Positions 33,665-42,403 of a DNA stretch of 64,000 nucleotides are shown piece by piece (position 1 is the first letter of the stretch; every line of letters begins with the position of its first letter). A program made the translations under genes and the position numbers. The notes under the pieces are model-generated. The model saw only the letters and a list, made by a program, of their open reading frames with translations, was not told the origin of the DNA and searched no databases. Location: contig CAZQXO010000002.1 of NCBI GenBank assembly GCA_964597445.1, positions 1-64,000 of the forward strand. Reading direction: 5' to 3'. Origin of the DNA: UBA10649 sp964597445. Its GTDB lineage: Bacteria; Actinomycetota; Actinomycetes; S36-B12.

Positions 33665-33901
33665 GGGTGCCTCCTGTTCACGAGAGGGGAACAGGGACGT
33701 CACGCTGGGCGACCGGTGGCGGTCTTCGATCGAGGCCCACGGGCGCATCACGATGCTCCCGGAGGTCACTACCGAGGACCGACGACTGGCGCGCTCGTTG
33801 CGACGCCCCGGATCCGGTACGAGCCTGATTGTCGGCTCCTGGTTCTTGGCTATGGAGTTGTGGTGCGGTCAGGCCCACCGGAGTCGGCCCGACCGTCGGA
33901 A

Positions 33902-34171
33902 CTAGCGACGCAGGCCGAGCTTCTCGATGATCGCCCGGTAGCGCTCGATGTCGGTCTTGGTCAGGTACTGCAGCAGGCGGCGGCGCTGGCCCACGAGGAT
34001 CAGCAGGCCACGACGACTGTGGTGATCGTGCTTGTGCTGCTTCAGGTGCTCCGTCAGGTCGGAGATGCGACGGGTCAGCATCGCGATCTGGACCTCAGGG
34101 CTGCCCGTGTCTCCGGGCTTGGAGCCGAACTCGGCGATGATCTGCTGCTTCGTGGCGCTGTCGAGCGGCAT
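33902..34171 (-). CDS. rpsO: 30S ribosomal protein S15 (uS15)
   Basis: The 89-residue protein matches S15 throughout: FGSKPGDTGSPEVQIAMLTRRISDLTEHLKQHKHDHHSRRGLLILVGQRRRLLQYL. It binds the 16S rRNA central domain early in 30S assembly. The ATG at 34171 has GAAGGAA upstream and gives the family N terminus MPLDSATKQ. It lies between ribF and pnp, the widely conserved rpsO-pnp pair. Confidence 0.98.
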   Translation of the reverse strand: MPLDSATKQQIIAEFGSKPGDTGSPEVQIAMLTRRISDLTEHLKQHKHDHHSRRGLLILVGQRRRLLQYLTKTDIERYRAIIEKLGLRR

Positions 34172-34250
34172 AGGAATTCCTTCACTCGCCCCGGAGGGCG
34201 GTCGAGATGACACGAACCACTGCGCTCGGGTGAGCCCGGTGGCCGTCGGA

Positions 34251-34274
34251 GCCCCGAGGCTACCAGCACGGGGC
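34251..34274 (-). terminator. Hairpin between ribF and rpsO
   Basis: GCCCCG and CGGGGC form a 6-bp stem with a 12-nt loop in the 121-bp ribF-rpsO space. It could end the truB-ribF transcript or lie in the rpsO leader. Evidence is weak. Confidence 0.28.
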
Positions 34275-34292
34275 CCGGGCGACCGACACCGG

Positions 34293-35207
34293 TCAGGTGG
34301 CCAGCAGGCTCCGGGCCGCGGCGACGTCGCGGCTCATCTGGTCCACGAGGGCGTCCACGTCGTCGAAGCGCTGCTGTCCACGCAGCCGTTCGAGGAACTC
34401 CAGCCGCACGGCGCGGCCGTAGAGGTCCAGGTCGGCCCGATCCAGCACGTAGGCCTCGACCCTCGTCTCCCGCCCGTCGAACTGGGGATTGGTGCCCACC
34501 GAGATCGCCGCCGGGAGGCGGTCCCGACCTTCGGTCAGCCAGCCGGCATACACCCCGTCCGCTGGCAGGACGGGGTCATCGGACCACGAGAGGTTGGCCG
34601 TGGGGTAGCCGAGCTCCCGGCCCCGGTGATCCCCGTGGACGACGTCGCCGTCGAGTGCATAGGGACGGTCGAGCGCCACGCCCGCCTCCTTCACGCGTCC
34701 CTGCTCGATCAGGGCCCGGATCCCCGTGGACGACCATCGGTCGCCGTCCTCACCGACCAGCCCCAGCCCGGTCACCGTGAAGCCCTCACCCCTGCCCAGC
34801 TCCTCCAGCGTTGCCACCGATCCGGCAGCCCCACGACCGAACCGGAAGTCCTCCCCCACGACGATGTGTCGGGCAGCGAGCGAGCCCACCAGCACGTCAC
34901 GGGCGAACTCCTCAGGAGGCATGGACGCCAGGGACGCGTCGAAGCCCAGCACCGCGACCTCGTCCGCCCCCGCCGAGCGCAGCAGCTCGCACCGGTGCGC
35001 GAGGGTCGCGAGGGACTCCGGTGCGACGCGGGGACCCACGACGGACATCGGATGGGGATCGAAGGTCACCGCCACGAGGGGCAGCCCCAGACGATCCGCA
35101 TGCCGACGACCCTCGGCGATGAGCGCCCGATGCCCACGGTGCACCCCGTCGAAGACGCCGATCGTCAGCACGCTCCCCTGGGCCACGGCGCCACTGTAGG
35201 AGGTCAC
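34293..35207 (-). CDS. ribF: Bifunctional riboflavin kinase/FAD synthetase
   Basis: RibF converts riboflavin to FMN and FAD. The adenylyltransferase half has GVFDGVHRGH at residues 17-26 and the VVGEDFRFGRGAAG motif. The kinase half has GRELGYPTANL and VGTNPQFDGRETRVEAYVLD. The length of 304 is normal. The start overlaps the truB stop by 4 nt. Confidence 0.96.
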   Translation of the reverse strand: MTSYSGAVAQGSVLTIGVFDGVHRGHRALIAEGRRHADRLGLPLVAVTFDPHPMSVVGPRVAPESLATLAHRCELLRSAGADEVAVLGFDASLASMPPEEFARDVLVGSLAARHIVVGEDFRFGRGAAGSVATLEELGRGEGFTVTGLGLVGEDGDRWSSTGIRALIEQGRVKEAGVALDRPYALDGDVVHGDHRGRELGYPTANLSWSDDPVLPADGVYAGWLTEGRDRLPAAISVGTNPQFDGRETRVEAYVLDRADLDLYGRAVRLEFLERLRGQQRFDDVDALVDQMSRDVAAARSLLAT

Positions 35208-36112
35208 GACACGAAGACAGCCAGGTAGACCGGGCCTTGCGGGGACGGGCCCACGAGAGCCAGGAGCTCCCCACCCGCCGACAGCACCGCCGTCGGTGCG
35301 GTGATCGTCGCAGGGAGAAGATCGGCCAGGGGTCGTCCGTGGCGGATCCCGTCCGCACCCGTCGTCGGCACGGTCACGACCGGGAAGGCACGTCGCGCCA
35401 ACTCCCCGAGCGGGAGGAGCAGGTCCTGCGGTCGCACTGCCGAGGTCAACTCTTCCAGCGAGCAGGCCTCATCGACATGCCACCCTCCGACACGCGTGCG
35501 CCGCAGCGCCGTGAGGTGACCGCCCACACCCAGCATGGCCCCGAGATCCCGGGCAAGGGCTCGGACGTAGGTGCCCGTGCTGCACGTGACGCTCACCTCG
35601 ACATCGAGAGCACCCGGCGAGCGGTCGACAGAGAGGATCTCGAAGCGATCGACACGCACGCGGCGGGCCGCGAGCTCCACCTTCTCCCCGGCCCGCACGA
35701 GCGCGTGCGCGCGCTTGCCCTCGACCTTGATGGCGCTGACCGCCGTGGGCACCTGATCGATGTCGCCGGTGAGGGAGGCGACCCCGCGATCGAGGGACTC
35801 GCGGGTGACAGCGGACAGCGCAGCCTCATTGGCCACAGCGAGGACGTCACCCTCGCGATCATCCGTGACCGTGGTCGCACCGAGCCTGATCGTGGCGACG
35901 TAGTCCTTGTCGCGCAGGGCGAGATGGCCCAGGAGCCGCGTGGCGCGCCCCACTCCCACCAGGAGAACGCCCGTGGCCATCGGATCGAGAGTGCCCGCAT
36001 GCCCGACCTTGCGGGTGCCGAGCGAGCGCCGCACGATCCCGACCACCCCGTGCGACGTGATGCCCTCCGGCTTGTCGATCACGAGCAGCCCGGACGGCCC
36101 CGAGTCGCTCAC
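35204..36112 (-). CDS. truB: tRNA pseudouridine-55 synthase
   Basis: TruB makes pseudouridine 55 in the tRNA T-loop. VIDKPEGITSH opens the protein and GHAGTLDPMATGVL contains catalytic Asp43. The later VEGKRAHALVRAGEKVEL and CSTGTYVRALARDLG blocks complete the family pattern. It is 302 residues long. It overlaps rbfA upstream and ribF downstream by 4 nt each. Confidence 0.96.
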   Translation of the reverse strand: MSDSGPSGLLVIDKPEGITSHGVVGIVRRSLGTRKVGHAGTLDPMATGVLLVGVGRATRLLGHLALRDKDYVATIRLGATTVTDDREGDVLAVANEAALSAVTRESLDRGVASLTGDIDQVPTAVSAIKVEGKRAHALVRAGEKVELAARRVRVDRFEILSVDRSPGALDVEVSVTCSTGTYVRALARDLGAMLGVGGHLTALRRTRVGGWHVDEACSLEELTSAVRPQDLLLPLGELARRAFPVVTVPTTGADGIRHGRPLADLLPATITAPTAVLSAGGELLALVGPSPQGPVYLAVFVS

Positions 36113-36546
36113 TCCTCGATCCGCTCCTCGTGGGGGTGCCGGTAGGGGTCGGCCTCACCCGCGGGAGTCGCGTGGGCGGCCAGCTCGTGGACGGCGGCGT
36201 CCGACTCGGCCGCTTGGCGGAGGAGGTCCTCAACGTGCCGTGCGGTGTCGGGGATCGCATCCGGGATGAATGCCAGGGTCGGCGTGAACTTGATTCCCGT
36301 CTGCCGGCCCACCTCCGACCGGAGGATGCCGCGTGCGGACTCCAAGGCAGCCGCTGTCGCCTGCCGCGCCTCGTCATCGCCGAGGACGGTGTAGAAGACG
36401 GACGCCTCGCGGAGGTCCGGCGTGACCCGAACATCGGTGACCGTGATGAAGCCCAGACGGGGATCCTTGATCTTCATCTCCAGCGTCTCCGCCACGATGA
36501 CCTTGATCCGATCGGCCAGCTTCCGCTGACGAGCCTCGCTTGCCAC
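36109..36546 (-). CDS. rbfA: Ribosome-binding factor A
   Basis: RbfA is a KH-like cold-shock factor for 16S 5'-end maturation. KLADRIKVIVAETLEMKIKDPRLGFITVTDVRVTPDLREASVFYTVLG is diagnostic in its parts. The 145 residues include an acidic C-terminal tail common in actinobacteria. It is 2 bp downstream of infB. Confidence 0.95.
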   Translation of the reverse strand: MASEARQRKLADRIKVIVAETLEMKIKDPRLGFITVTDVRVTPDLREASVFYTVLGDDEARQATAAALESARGILRSEVGRQTGIKFTPTLAFIPDAIPDTARHVEDLLRQAAESDAAVHELAAHATPAGEADPYRHPHEERIEE

Positions 36547-36548
36547 GG

Positions 36549-39335
36549 TCAGACCTTCCTGGGCTTCTCACGCATCTCGAAGGTCTCGATCACGTCGTCG
36601 ACCTTGAGGTCCTGGTAGTTGCCGAGGTTGATGCCGCACTCGAAGCCCTCACGCACCTCCGTGACATCGTCCTTGAAGCGACGCAGGCCCGCGAGAGTGA
36701 GGTCGTCAGCGACCACCGCACCGTCGCGGATGAGCCGGGCCTTCGCATTGCGACGCACCTCACCCGACTTCACGATGCAGCCGGCGATCGTGCCGAACTT
36801 CGACGACTTGAACACCTCACGCACCTCGGCAGTACCGAGCTGCACCTCTTCGAACTCCGGCTTCAGCATGCCGCGCAGGGCCGCCTCGACCTCCTCGATC
36901 GCCTGGTAGATGACGCTGTAGTAGCGCACATCCACGCCCTCCTCGGCGGCCAGCTCGGCGACCTTGCCCTCTGGGCGGACGTTGAATCCGATGATGACGG
37001 CCTTGGACGCACTGGCCAGGGTCACATCGTTCTTGTTGATGGCACCGACGCCACGATGGATGACGCGCAGGTTGACCTCGTCGCCGACGTCGATCTTGAG
37101 CAGGGCATCCTCGAGAGCCTCGACGGAGCCGGAGACGTCGCCCTTGATGATCAGCGTGAGCTCGGCGACCTCTCCCTTCTCGAGGGACTCCAGGAAGTCC
37201 TCGAGGGACCGCTTCACCCGGTTCCGCGCCAGCAGCGCATTGCGCTCCCGCGCCTGACGGGTCTGGGCGATCTGGCGAGCGACCCGATCCTCAGCCACGA
37301 CCATGAAACTGTCACCAGCACCCGGCACCGAGGTGAGACCGAGCACCTGCACCGGCATGGACGGACCCGCCTCCTCGACCGGGTTGCCGTCATCGTCGAG
37401 CATGGCGCGCACACGACCGAAGGCATCGCCCGCCACGATCGAGTCGCCAGGACGCAGCGTGCCACGCTGGACGAGCACCGTCGCCACGGGGCCACGACCG
37501 CGGTCGAGGTGGGCCTCGATGGCCACACCCTGGGCGTCCTGGTCCGGGTTCGCCCGCAGATCGAGAGCCGCGTCCGCCGTGAGGAGGACCGCCTCAAGCA
37601 GCTCCTCCAGGCCCGTGCCCTTCGTTGCCGAGACATCGACGAACATCGTGTCGCCGCCGTACTCCTCCGCCACGAGCCCGTACTCCGTGAGCTGACCACG
37701 CACCTTCTGCGGGTCTGCGCCCTCCTTGTCGATCTTGTTGACCGCCACCACAATCGGCACGCCTGCTGCCTGAGCATGGTTCAGCGCCTCGATGGTCTGA
37801 GGCTTCACGCCGTCATCCGCGGCCACCACGAGGATCGAGATGTCGGTCACCTGCGCACCTCGAGCGCGCATCGCCGTGAAGGCCTCGTGTCCCGGGGTGT
37901 CGATGAAGGTGATCCGACGCTCCACGCCCTCGGACGTGCGCGTCCCGACCTGGTAGGCCCCGATGTGCTGGGTGATCCCGCCAGCCTCGCCGCTGACGAC
38001 GTTCGTCGAACGGATCGCATCGAGGAGCTTCGTCTTGCCATGGTCGACGTGACCCATGACCGTGACGACCGGCGGGCGGATCTCGAGATCCTCGTCCTCG
38101 CCCTCGTGCTCTCCGAACTCCAGATCGAAGGACTCCAGCAGTTCGCGGTCCTCGTCCTCGGGCGAGACGACCTGAACGTCGTAGTTGAGTTCGCTGCCCA
38201 GCAGGCGAAGCGTGTCATCGTCGATGGACTGCGTTGCGGTGACCATCTCACCCAGGCCGATCAGCACCTTGACGAGGTCCGCCGGAAGAGCGTCGATGCG
38301 CTCAGCGAAATCGGTCAGGCTGGCACCGCGCGGAAGGCGCACGGTCTCGCCACTGCCCCGCTTGATGCGAACGCCATCCATGATGGGCGCCTGCATGTTG
38401 TCGAACTCCTGGCGCTTCGCGCGCTTGGACTTCCGTCCTCGCGACGGCCGACCGCCGGGCTTGCCGAAGGCGCCCGCCGTCGTTCCACGACCGCCCGGGC
38501 CACCGGGACGACCGCCGGGACCACCGGGACGACCGCCGGGACCACCGGGCGCGCCCGGACCGCCCGGGCCTGCCGGGCCGCGACCGTAGCCACCGGGCCC
38601 ACCCGGGCCACCGGGACGGGCACCCGGGCCACCGGGACCGCGACCGTAGCCACCGGGCCCACCCGGTCCACCGGGTCGAGCACCCGGGCCACCGGGACGG
38701 GCCCCTGGACCTGCGGGACCGCCCGGGCGTGCGGGGCGTGGAGGCATCATGCCGGGATTCGGGCGCGGCGCCCCCGGCACCGCGGGAGCCGGGCGACCCA
38801 TGCCCGTGCCAGGGCCGCTGCTGAAGGGGTTGTTGCCCGGACGGGGTCCGGCCGGGCGGCCCATGCCGGTGCCGGTGCCGAACGGATTGTTGCCCGGACG
38901 GGGTCCGGCCGGGCGGGGTGCCGGCCGCGGAGCGGACTCGGCGCCCGGGGCAGCTGCGGGAGCCTCCGCCGTCGCAGCGTCGGTCGCCTCGGCTGCGGGA
39001 GCGGCAGCAGGGGGCGTCGGAGGGACGGGGACGGCGGCGGGTGCGGGAGCAGGAACGGGAGCAGGCTCCGCCGCCACCGGTGGGGCGGGAGTCTCCTCCG
39101 GAGCGCTCGGCACGGTGGTCGTCTTCGCGGCGGTGGCCTTCTTGGCTGCCGTCTTCTTCGCCGCGGGCTTGGCCTCCGCCGGGGGCATGGCCTCGCGGAG
39201 TCGTCGCGCGACGGGCGCCTCGACCGTGGACGAGGCGGACTTCACGAACTCGCCCATGTCCTGCAGTTTGGCGAGGACATCCTTGCTGGTTACCCCGAGC
39301 TCCTTGGCGAGCTCATGGACCCGAACCTTCGACAC
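36549..39335 (-). CDS. infB: Translation initiation factor IF-2
   Basis: IF-2 delivers fMet-tRNA to the 30S subunit and promotes subunit joining. The 928-residue protein starts with an IF2_N helix (SKVRVHELAKELGVTSKDVLAKLQDMG), then an Ala/Pro-rich and Gly/Pro/Arg-rich disordered stretch (about residues 50-300), and the GTPase core. G1 is GHVDHGKTKLLD near residue 425; DTPGHEAF, NKIDKEGA and the C-terminal IF-2 domains follow. The low-complexity insertion makes it longer than in Firmicutes but normal for actinobacteria. It lies between ylxR and rbfA. Confidence 0.98.
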   Translation of the reverse strand: MSKVRVHELAKELGVTSKDVLAKLQDMGEFVKSASSTVEAPVARRLREAMPPAEAKPAAKKTAAKKATAAKTTTVPSAPEETPAPPVAAEPAPVPAPAPAAVPVPPTPPAAAPAAEATDAATAEAPAAAPGAESAPRPAPRPAGPRPGNNPFGTGTGMGRPAGPRPGNNPFSSGPGTGMGRPAPAVPGAPRPNPGMMPPRPARPGGPAGPGARPGGPGARPGGPGGPGGYGRGPGGPGARPGGPGGPGGYGRGPAGPGGPGAPGGPGGRPGGPGGRPGGPGGRGTTAGAFGKPGGRPSRGRKSKRAKRQEFDNMQAPIMDGVRIKRGSGETVRLPRGASLTDFAERIDALPADLVKVLIGLGEMVTATQSIDDDTLRLLGSELNYDVQVVSPEDEDRELLESFDLEFGEHEGEDEDLEIRPPVVTVMGHVDHGKTKLLDAIRSTNVVSGEAGGITQHIGAYQVGTRTSEGVERRITFIDTPGHEAFTAMRARGAQVTDISILVVAADDGVKPQTIEALNHAQAAGVPIVVAVNKIDKEGADPQKVRGQLTEYGLVAEEYGGDTMFVDVSATKGTGLEELLEAVLLTADAALDLRANPDQDAQGVAIEAHLDRGRGPVATVLVQRGTLRPGDSIVAGDAFGRVRAMLDDDGNPVEEAGPSMPVQVLGLTSVPGAGDSFMVVAEDRVARQIAQTRQARERNALLARNRVKRSLEDFLESLEKGEVAELTLIIKGDVSGSVEALEDALLKIDVGDEVNLRVIHRGVGAINKNDVTLASASKAVIIGFNVRPEGKVAELAAEEGVDVRYYSVIYQAIEEVEAALRGMLKPEFEEVQLGTAEVREVFKSSKFGTIAGCIVKSGEVRRNAKARLIRDGAVVADDLTLAGLRRFKDDVTEVREGFECGINLGNYQDLKVDDVIETFEMREKPRKV
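38450..38930 (-). repeat. Gly/Pro/Arg-rich coding repeats within infB
   Basis: Imperfect short tandem units encode GGPGGRPGGPGG-type sequence at about residues 205-295, and a GPRPGNNPF unit occurs twice nearby. At DNA level, units such as CCACCGGGACGACCGCCGGGA recur with shifts. They are in frame and form a disordered linker. They are prone to slippage and assembly error. Confidence 0.85.
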
Positions 39336-39419
39336 AACTCTCCTGTCTTGGTCCGGGCAGGGTGCTCCGGACCGTCAGTGCACGTGAGACACGTTCATCG
39401 TCGCGCGCTCATGGGGTGT

Positions 39420-39743
39420 TCATCCTCGAACTCCCGGTCCGTTCGACCGGCGACCATCGCCGGTGACGTGCGGCCCGAGCGGGTGCTCGAGCCGGTCGTT
39501 CTCGTGTCCGCTCCCGAGGACGAGGACCGCGCGGAGGGCGCTGGTGTCCAGCGGTCCCTCCACTCGCAGCGCCCGGCCCCAGGCCCTGGCACGTTCCGCT
39601 CGATCGAGGCACTGCAGGGAGGGGTGCACGTGAGCACCGCGACCCGGCAGCCGTCGAGCGGGATCTGGGACGACCCTGCCCAACTGCGCCACGACCCTGA
39701 TGAGCGTCGCCGCATCGTCCCTGACCCGACATCCCACGCACAT
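39420..39743 (-). CDS. ylxR: YlxR-family RNA-binding protein (DUF448)
   Basis: The product reads RMCVGCRVRDDAATLIRVVAQLGRVVPDPARRLPGRGAHVHPSLQCLDRAERARAWGRALRVE in sections, the full YlxR signature with the CVGCR motif and GRGAHVH. YlxR is a small nucleoid/RNA-associated protein between nusA and infB. The start is uncertain. ATG 39743 gives 107 residues beginning at the CVGCR motif. A GTG at 39794 would overlap nusA by a few bases, and the GGAGGAG near 39786 is not followed by a well-placed start. Confidence 0.85.
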   Translation of the reverse strand: MCVGCRVRDDAATLIRVVAQLGRVVPDPARRLPGRGAHVHPSLQCLDRAERARAWGRALRVEGPLDTSALRAVLVLGSGHENDRLEHPLGPHVTGDGRRSNGPGVRG

Positions 39744-39799
39744 GCGCAGGAACCCGACTGGGGCGACCGTCGCCGAGTGTACTCCTCCAGCCACCTCGC

Positions 39800-40819
39800 T
39801 CAGTCCACCGACGCTGCAGGAGGGACGTCCGAGCCCCGCGCAGCGGGATCCTCGACCGCCGTGTCCGGCCGAATGTCGATGCGCCACCCCGTGAGCCGGG
39901 CGGCCAGCCGGGCATTCTGGCCCTCCCGGCCGATGGCGAGCGACAGCTGGTAGTCCGGGACGATCACCCGAGCTGCCCGAGCCACGGGGTCCACGATCTG
40001 CACTCCCACCACGCGCGCGGGTGACAGGGCGTGAGCGATCATCTCCGCCGGGTCATCGCTGCTGTCGACGATGTCGATCTTCTCTCCGTTGAGCTCCGAC
40101 ATGACCTGCCGGACCCGCTGGCCGAGAGGACCGATGCAGGCCCCCTTGGCATTGACACCGGGGGCGTGCGAGCGGACCGCGATCTTCGTCCGGTGACCCG
40201 CCTCGCGAGCGATGGCCGTGATCTCCACGGTGCCGTCGGCGATCTCGGGCACCTCGAGGGCGAAGAGCTGCTTGACGAGCGCCGGGTGCGTCCGGGACAC
40301 CGTCACCTGAGGGCCCTTGAAGCCACGTCGGACCCCCGTCACCACGGCCTTGATCCGCGTGCCGTGCGGGTATGACTCCCCCGGCGGCTGCTCCTCGGGC
40401 GGGAGATTGGCCTCGACCTTGCCGATGTCGACGCGGACCATGCGTGGGTTGCTGGACTGCTGCACGACACCGGAGACGAGATCCCCCTCGCGGCCGGTGA
40501 ACTCCGTCATGGTGACGTCGCCCTCAGCCTCGCGCAGACGCGTGAGGAGCACCTGCTTCGCCGTCGTCGCCGCGATGCGCCCGAAACCGTCGGGAGTGTC
40601 GTCGAACTCACGGAGGACGACTCCGTCCTCGTCGGTCTCCGCTGCCCACACCGTCACATGCCCGGTCTTGCGATCGAGCACCGCCCTGGCCCGGGACGCT
40701 GCGCCCTCGGTGCGGTGATACGCGACGAGAAGGGCCTGCTCGATGCTCTCCACCACCAGGTCCAGTGACAGGTCCTTCTCGCGCACAAGGGCCTTGAGGG
40801 CACTGACGTCGATATCCAT
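39800..40819 (-). CDS. nusA: Transcription termination/antitermination factor NusA
   Basis: NusA binds RNA polymerase and modulates pausing, termination and rRNA antitermination. The 339-residue protein has the N-terminal polymerase-binding domain, an S1 domain (GDLVSGVVQQSSNPRMVRVDIGKVEANLPPEEQ), and two KH domains (GACIGPLGQRVRQVMSELNGEKIDIV; LSLAIGREGQNARLAARLTGWRIDI). It lacks the C-terminal acidic repeats of enterobacteria, as expected here. The ATG at 40819 has GGGAGGAG upstream; a GTG two codons earlier overlaps the rimP stop. Confidence 0.97.
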   Translation of the reverse strand: MDIDVSALKALVREKDLSLDLVVESIEQALLVAYHRTEGAASRARAVLDRKTGHVTVWAAETDEDGVVLREFDDTPDGFGRIAATTAKQVLLTRLREAEGDVTMTEFTGREGDLVSGVVQQSSNPRMVRVDIGKVEANLPPEEQPPGESYPHGTRIKAVVTGVRRGFKGPQVTVSRTHPALVKQLFALEVPEIADGTVEITAIAREAGHRTKIAVRSHAPGVNAKGACIGPLGQRVRQVMSELNGEKIDIVDSSDDPAEMIAHALSPARVVGVQIVDPVARAARVIVPDYQLSLAIGREGQNARLAARLTGWRIDIRPDTAVEDPAARGSDVPPAASVD

Positions 40820-40821
40820 GG

Positions 40822-41328
40822 TCACTCCTCCCGTGCTGACGGCATCGCGGCATCCTCGTCGGCCGATGTCGGACGCGTGAACTCCACCTGCACCACCGCG
40901 CGGGCCACCTGCGAGGGAGCGATGCTCACGGGTGAACCGTCGACGTCGAGCTCCACCAGCCCGTCGTCCCCGACCGAGACGATGCGCCCTTCGATCACAC
41001 TCGCATCAGCATGCTCGACTCGCACGCGACGGTCGAGGGCTCGACGCCAATGGCGCACGTCCGTCAGCGGCCGATCGACGCCCGGGGACGTCACCTCGAG
41101 CACGAAGGGCCCCGACAGCAGGGCATTGAGTGGCGGCTCGTCGAGCAGCCCGGAGACCCGCTGGCTCACGCTGGCGACGAGGTCGAGATCGACGCCGCCA
41201 TCGCGGTCGATGATGATCCGGACGAGGTCCCGCCGACCGGCCCTGGCCACCTCGACGTCCTCGAGGTCCACGCCCAGTTCCCGGAGCGGACCGTCGAGTC
41301 CCTCCCGCAACCCTTGGCGCACGGACAT
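40822..41328 (-). CDS. rimP: Ribosome maturation factor RimP
   Basis: RimP assists 30S assembly. The protein contains GVDLEDVEVARAGRRDLVRIIIDRDGGVDLDLVASVSQRVSGLLDE and the VLEVTSPGVDRPLTDVRHWRRALDRRVRV block typical of the family. It is 168 residues long with an acidic C-terminal tail. It heads the rimP-nusA-ylxR-infB-rbfA-truB-ribF run. Confidence 0.95.
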   Translation of the reverse strand: MSVRQGLREGLDGPLRELGVDLEDVEVARAGRRDLVRIIIDRDGGVDLDLVASVSQRVSGLLDEPPLNALLSGPFVLEVTSPGVDRPLTDVRHWRRALDRRVRVEHADASVIEGRIVSVGDDGLVELDVDGSPVSIAPSQVARAVVQVEFTRPTSADEDAAMPSAREE

Positions 41329-41387
41329 CGATCCTCCCGAATCCTGTTGTCGTGAAGCGGTTGTGGGTGCGAGTCAGTCAACGAGCG

Positions 41388-41417
41388 TTCACCACTGTAC
41401 CGAGTGCATGCCATCCT
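41388..41417 (+). promoter_or_regulatory. Candidate promoter for the ferritin-like lipoprotein gene
   Basis: TTCACC (41388-41393) and CATCCT (41412-41417) are 18 bp apart. The -10 ends six bases before the ATG at 41424, again the leaderless geometry. Both boxes are only partial matches. Confidence 0.3.
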
Positions 41418-41423
41418 TGGCAC

Positions 41424-41960
41424 ATGCCGAGCGCAGGGCTTCCGAGGCCGCTGATGGTCACCCCCTCCGTCGGCCGCCAGGAGTTCACGCGCCGCCACGG
41501 GCTTGCGCTGCTGACCCTGCTCGGACCCATCGGACTCCTCGCAGCCTGCGGCTCGGACACCGGGAGCGGGCCCACGGCGAGCGCTTCCGGCGAGGCCCCG
41601 AATCCCTCGAATCCCGCGAGTCCCGCAAGCGGCGTGGCGGCCGAGGAGGCCGAGATGATCGCCCTCTACGACGCGGCGCTCTCCGCCCTGCCCACCGGGC
41701 CATCGCAGGAACGGACCCTCCTGGAACGGATCCGAGGCGAGCACGCGGCCCACCACGCCGCCCTGACGGACGCTCCCCTCCCCGTCGACGTCATGGCCGT
41801 TCCCGTGTCGCGCCGCGACCTCATCGCGGCCGAGCGACGTGCCAGCAGAAGCCGCGTCAGCGCCTGCCTCGAGGCATCGGATCAGGAGCTCGCTCGCGTG
41901 CTCGCCCTCCTGGGGGCCTCCGAGGCCGGGCACGCCGCAGCACTGCGGGCACTGGCATGA
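41424..41960 (+). CDS. Exported lipoprotein with a ferritin-like helical domain
   Basis: The 178-residue protein has an N-terminal export signal with RRHGLALLTLLGPIGLLAAC, a Tat-like twin arginine followed by a lipobox with Cys42. A Gly/Ser/Pro spacer follows and then a mostly helical domain (EEAEMIALYDAALSALPTG, RIRGEHAAHHAAL, ASEAGHAAALRALA) whose spaced Glu/His residues suggest a ferritin-like four-helix fold. Role unknown. The ATG at 41424 is favoured by the promoter geometry; 41454 is another possible start. A gene for a DUF4439 ferritin-like protein follows after 10 bp, so the two are probably one operon. It diverges from rimP. Confidence 0.75.
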   Translation: MPSAGLPRPLMVTPSVGRQEFTRRHGLALLTLLGPIGLLAACGSDTGSGPTASASGEAPNPSNPASPASGVAAEEAEMIALYDAALSALPTGPSQERTLLERIRGEHAAHHAALTDAPLPVDVMAVPVSRRDLIAAERRASRSRVSACLEASDQELARVLALLGASEAGHAAALRALA

Positions 41961-41970
41961 CGGGACCTCG

Positions 41971-42393
41971 ATGGCGTCCCTGACCGAGGTCGAGGCCTGG
42001 ACGGCCGTCGTCGTCGGCGAGGACGCGGCCGTGCGGGCCTACGGCATCGCCGGTGCCCAGCTCTCCGGATCCGACCGCCGTTTCGCTCAATCGGGCCTGG
42101 ACGCCCATCGCCGACGCCGCACCCGGGCAGCCGAGGCCGTCACGGCGGCAGGCGGGACGGCCCCGCCCGCATCGGATGTCTTCGCCCTCCCCCCGCGCCT
42201 GCGTCGCCCCCGCGTGGCCCGCGCGCTGCTCGCCGAGGTCGACCTCGCACTCGTCGGGGTGTACGCGGATGCCGCCGCAGCGAGCGAGGGTGAGGATCGG
42301 AGGTGGGCCGCTCGCTCCGCAGCCGAGTGCGCAGCGGCTGCGGTGTCCTGGGGCGCACCCACGCAGGCCTTCCCGGCGCTGCCCGAGGGGTGA
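41971..42393 (+). CDS. DUF4439 ferritin-like protein
   Basis: The 140-residue protein has no signal peptide. It reads EVEAWTAVVVGEDAAVRAYGIAGAQLSGSDRRFAQSGLDAHRRRR and LLAEVDLALVGVYADAAAASEGEDRRWAARSAAECAAAAVSWG, the DUF4439 four-helix pattern. No metal-binding role has been shown for the family. The ATG at 41971 is chosen because conservation begins there. It probably works with the preceding lipoprotein. Confidence 0.82.
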   Translation: MASLTEVEAWTAVVVGEDAAVRAYGIAGAQLSGSDRRFAQSGLDAHRRRRTRAAEAVTAAGGTAPPASDVFALPPRLRRPRVARALLAEVDLALVGVYADAAAASEGEDRRWAARSAAECAAAAVSWGAPTQAFPALPEG

Positions 42394-42403
42394 CTCCTTC
42401 CGC

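Noticed and set aside
33665..33901. RNase III-type processing hairpin between rpsO and pnp, as in E. coli
   Set aside because: Only a weak 5-bp stem (GAGCC and GGCTC) was found; not enough to call it.
38450..38930. Possible CRISPR-like repeat array
   Set aside because: The repeats are contiguous, variable and in frame within infB, with no unique spacers.
36540..39953. Open frame of more than 1100 codons on the plus strand opposite infB
   Set aside because: It is the antisense shadow of infB, ylxR and part of nusA in GC-rich DNA. It has no family motifs and the opposite strand is unquestionably IF-2.
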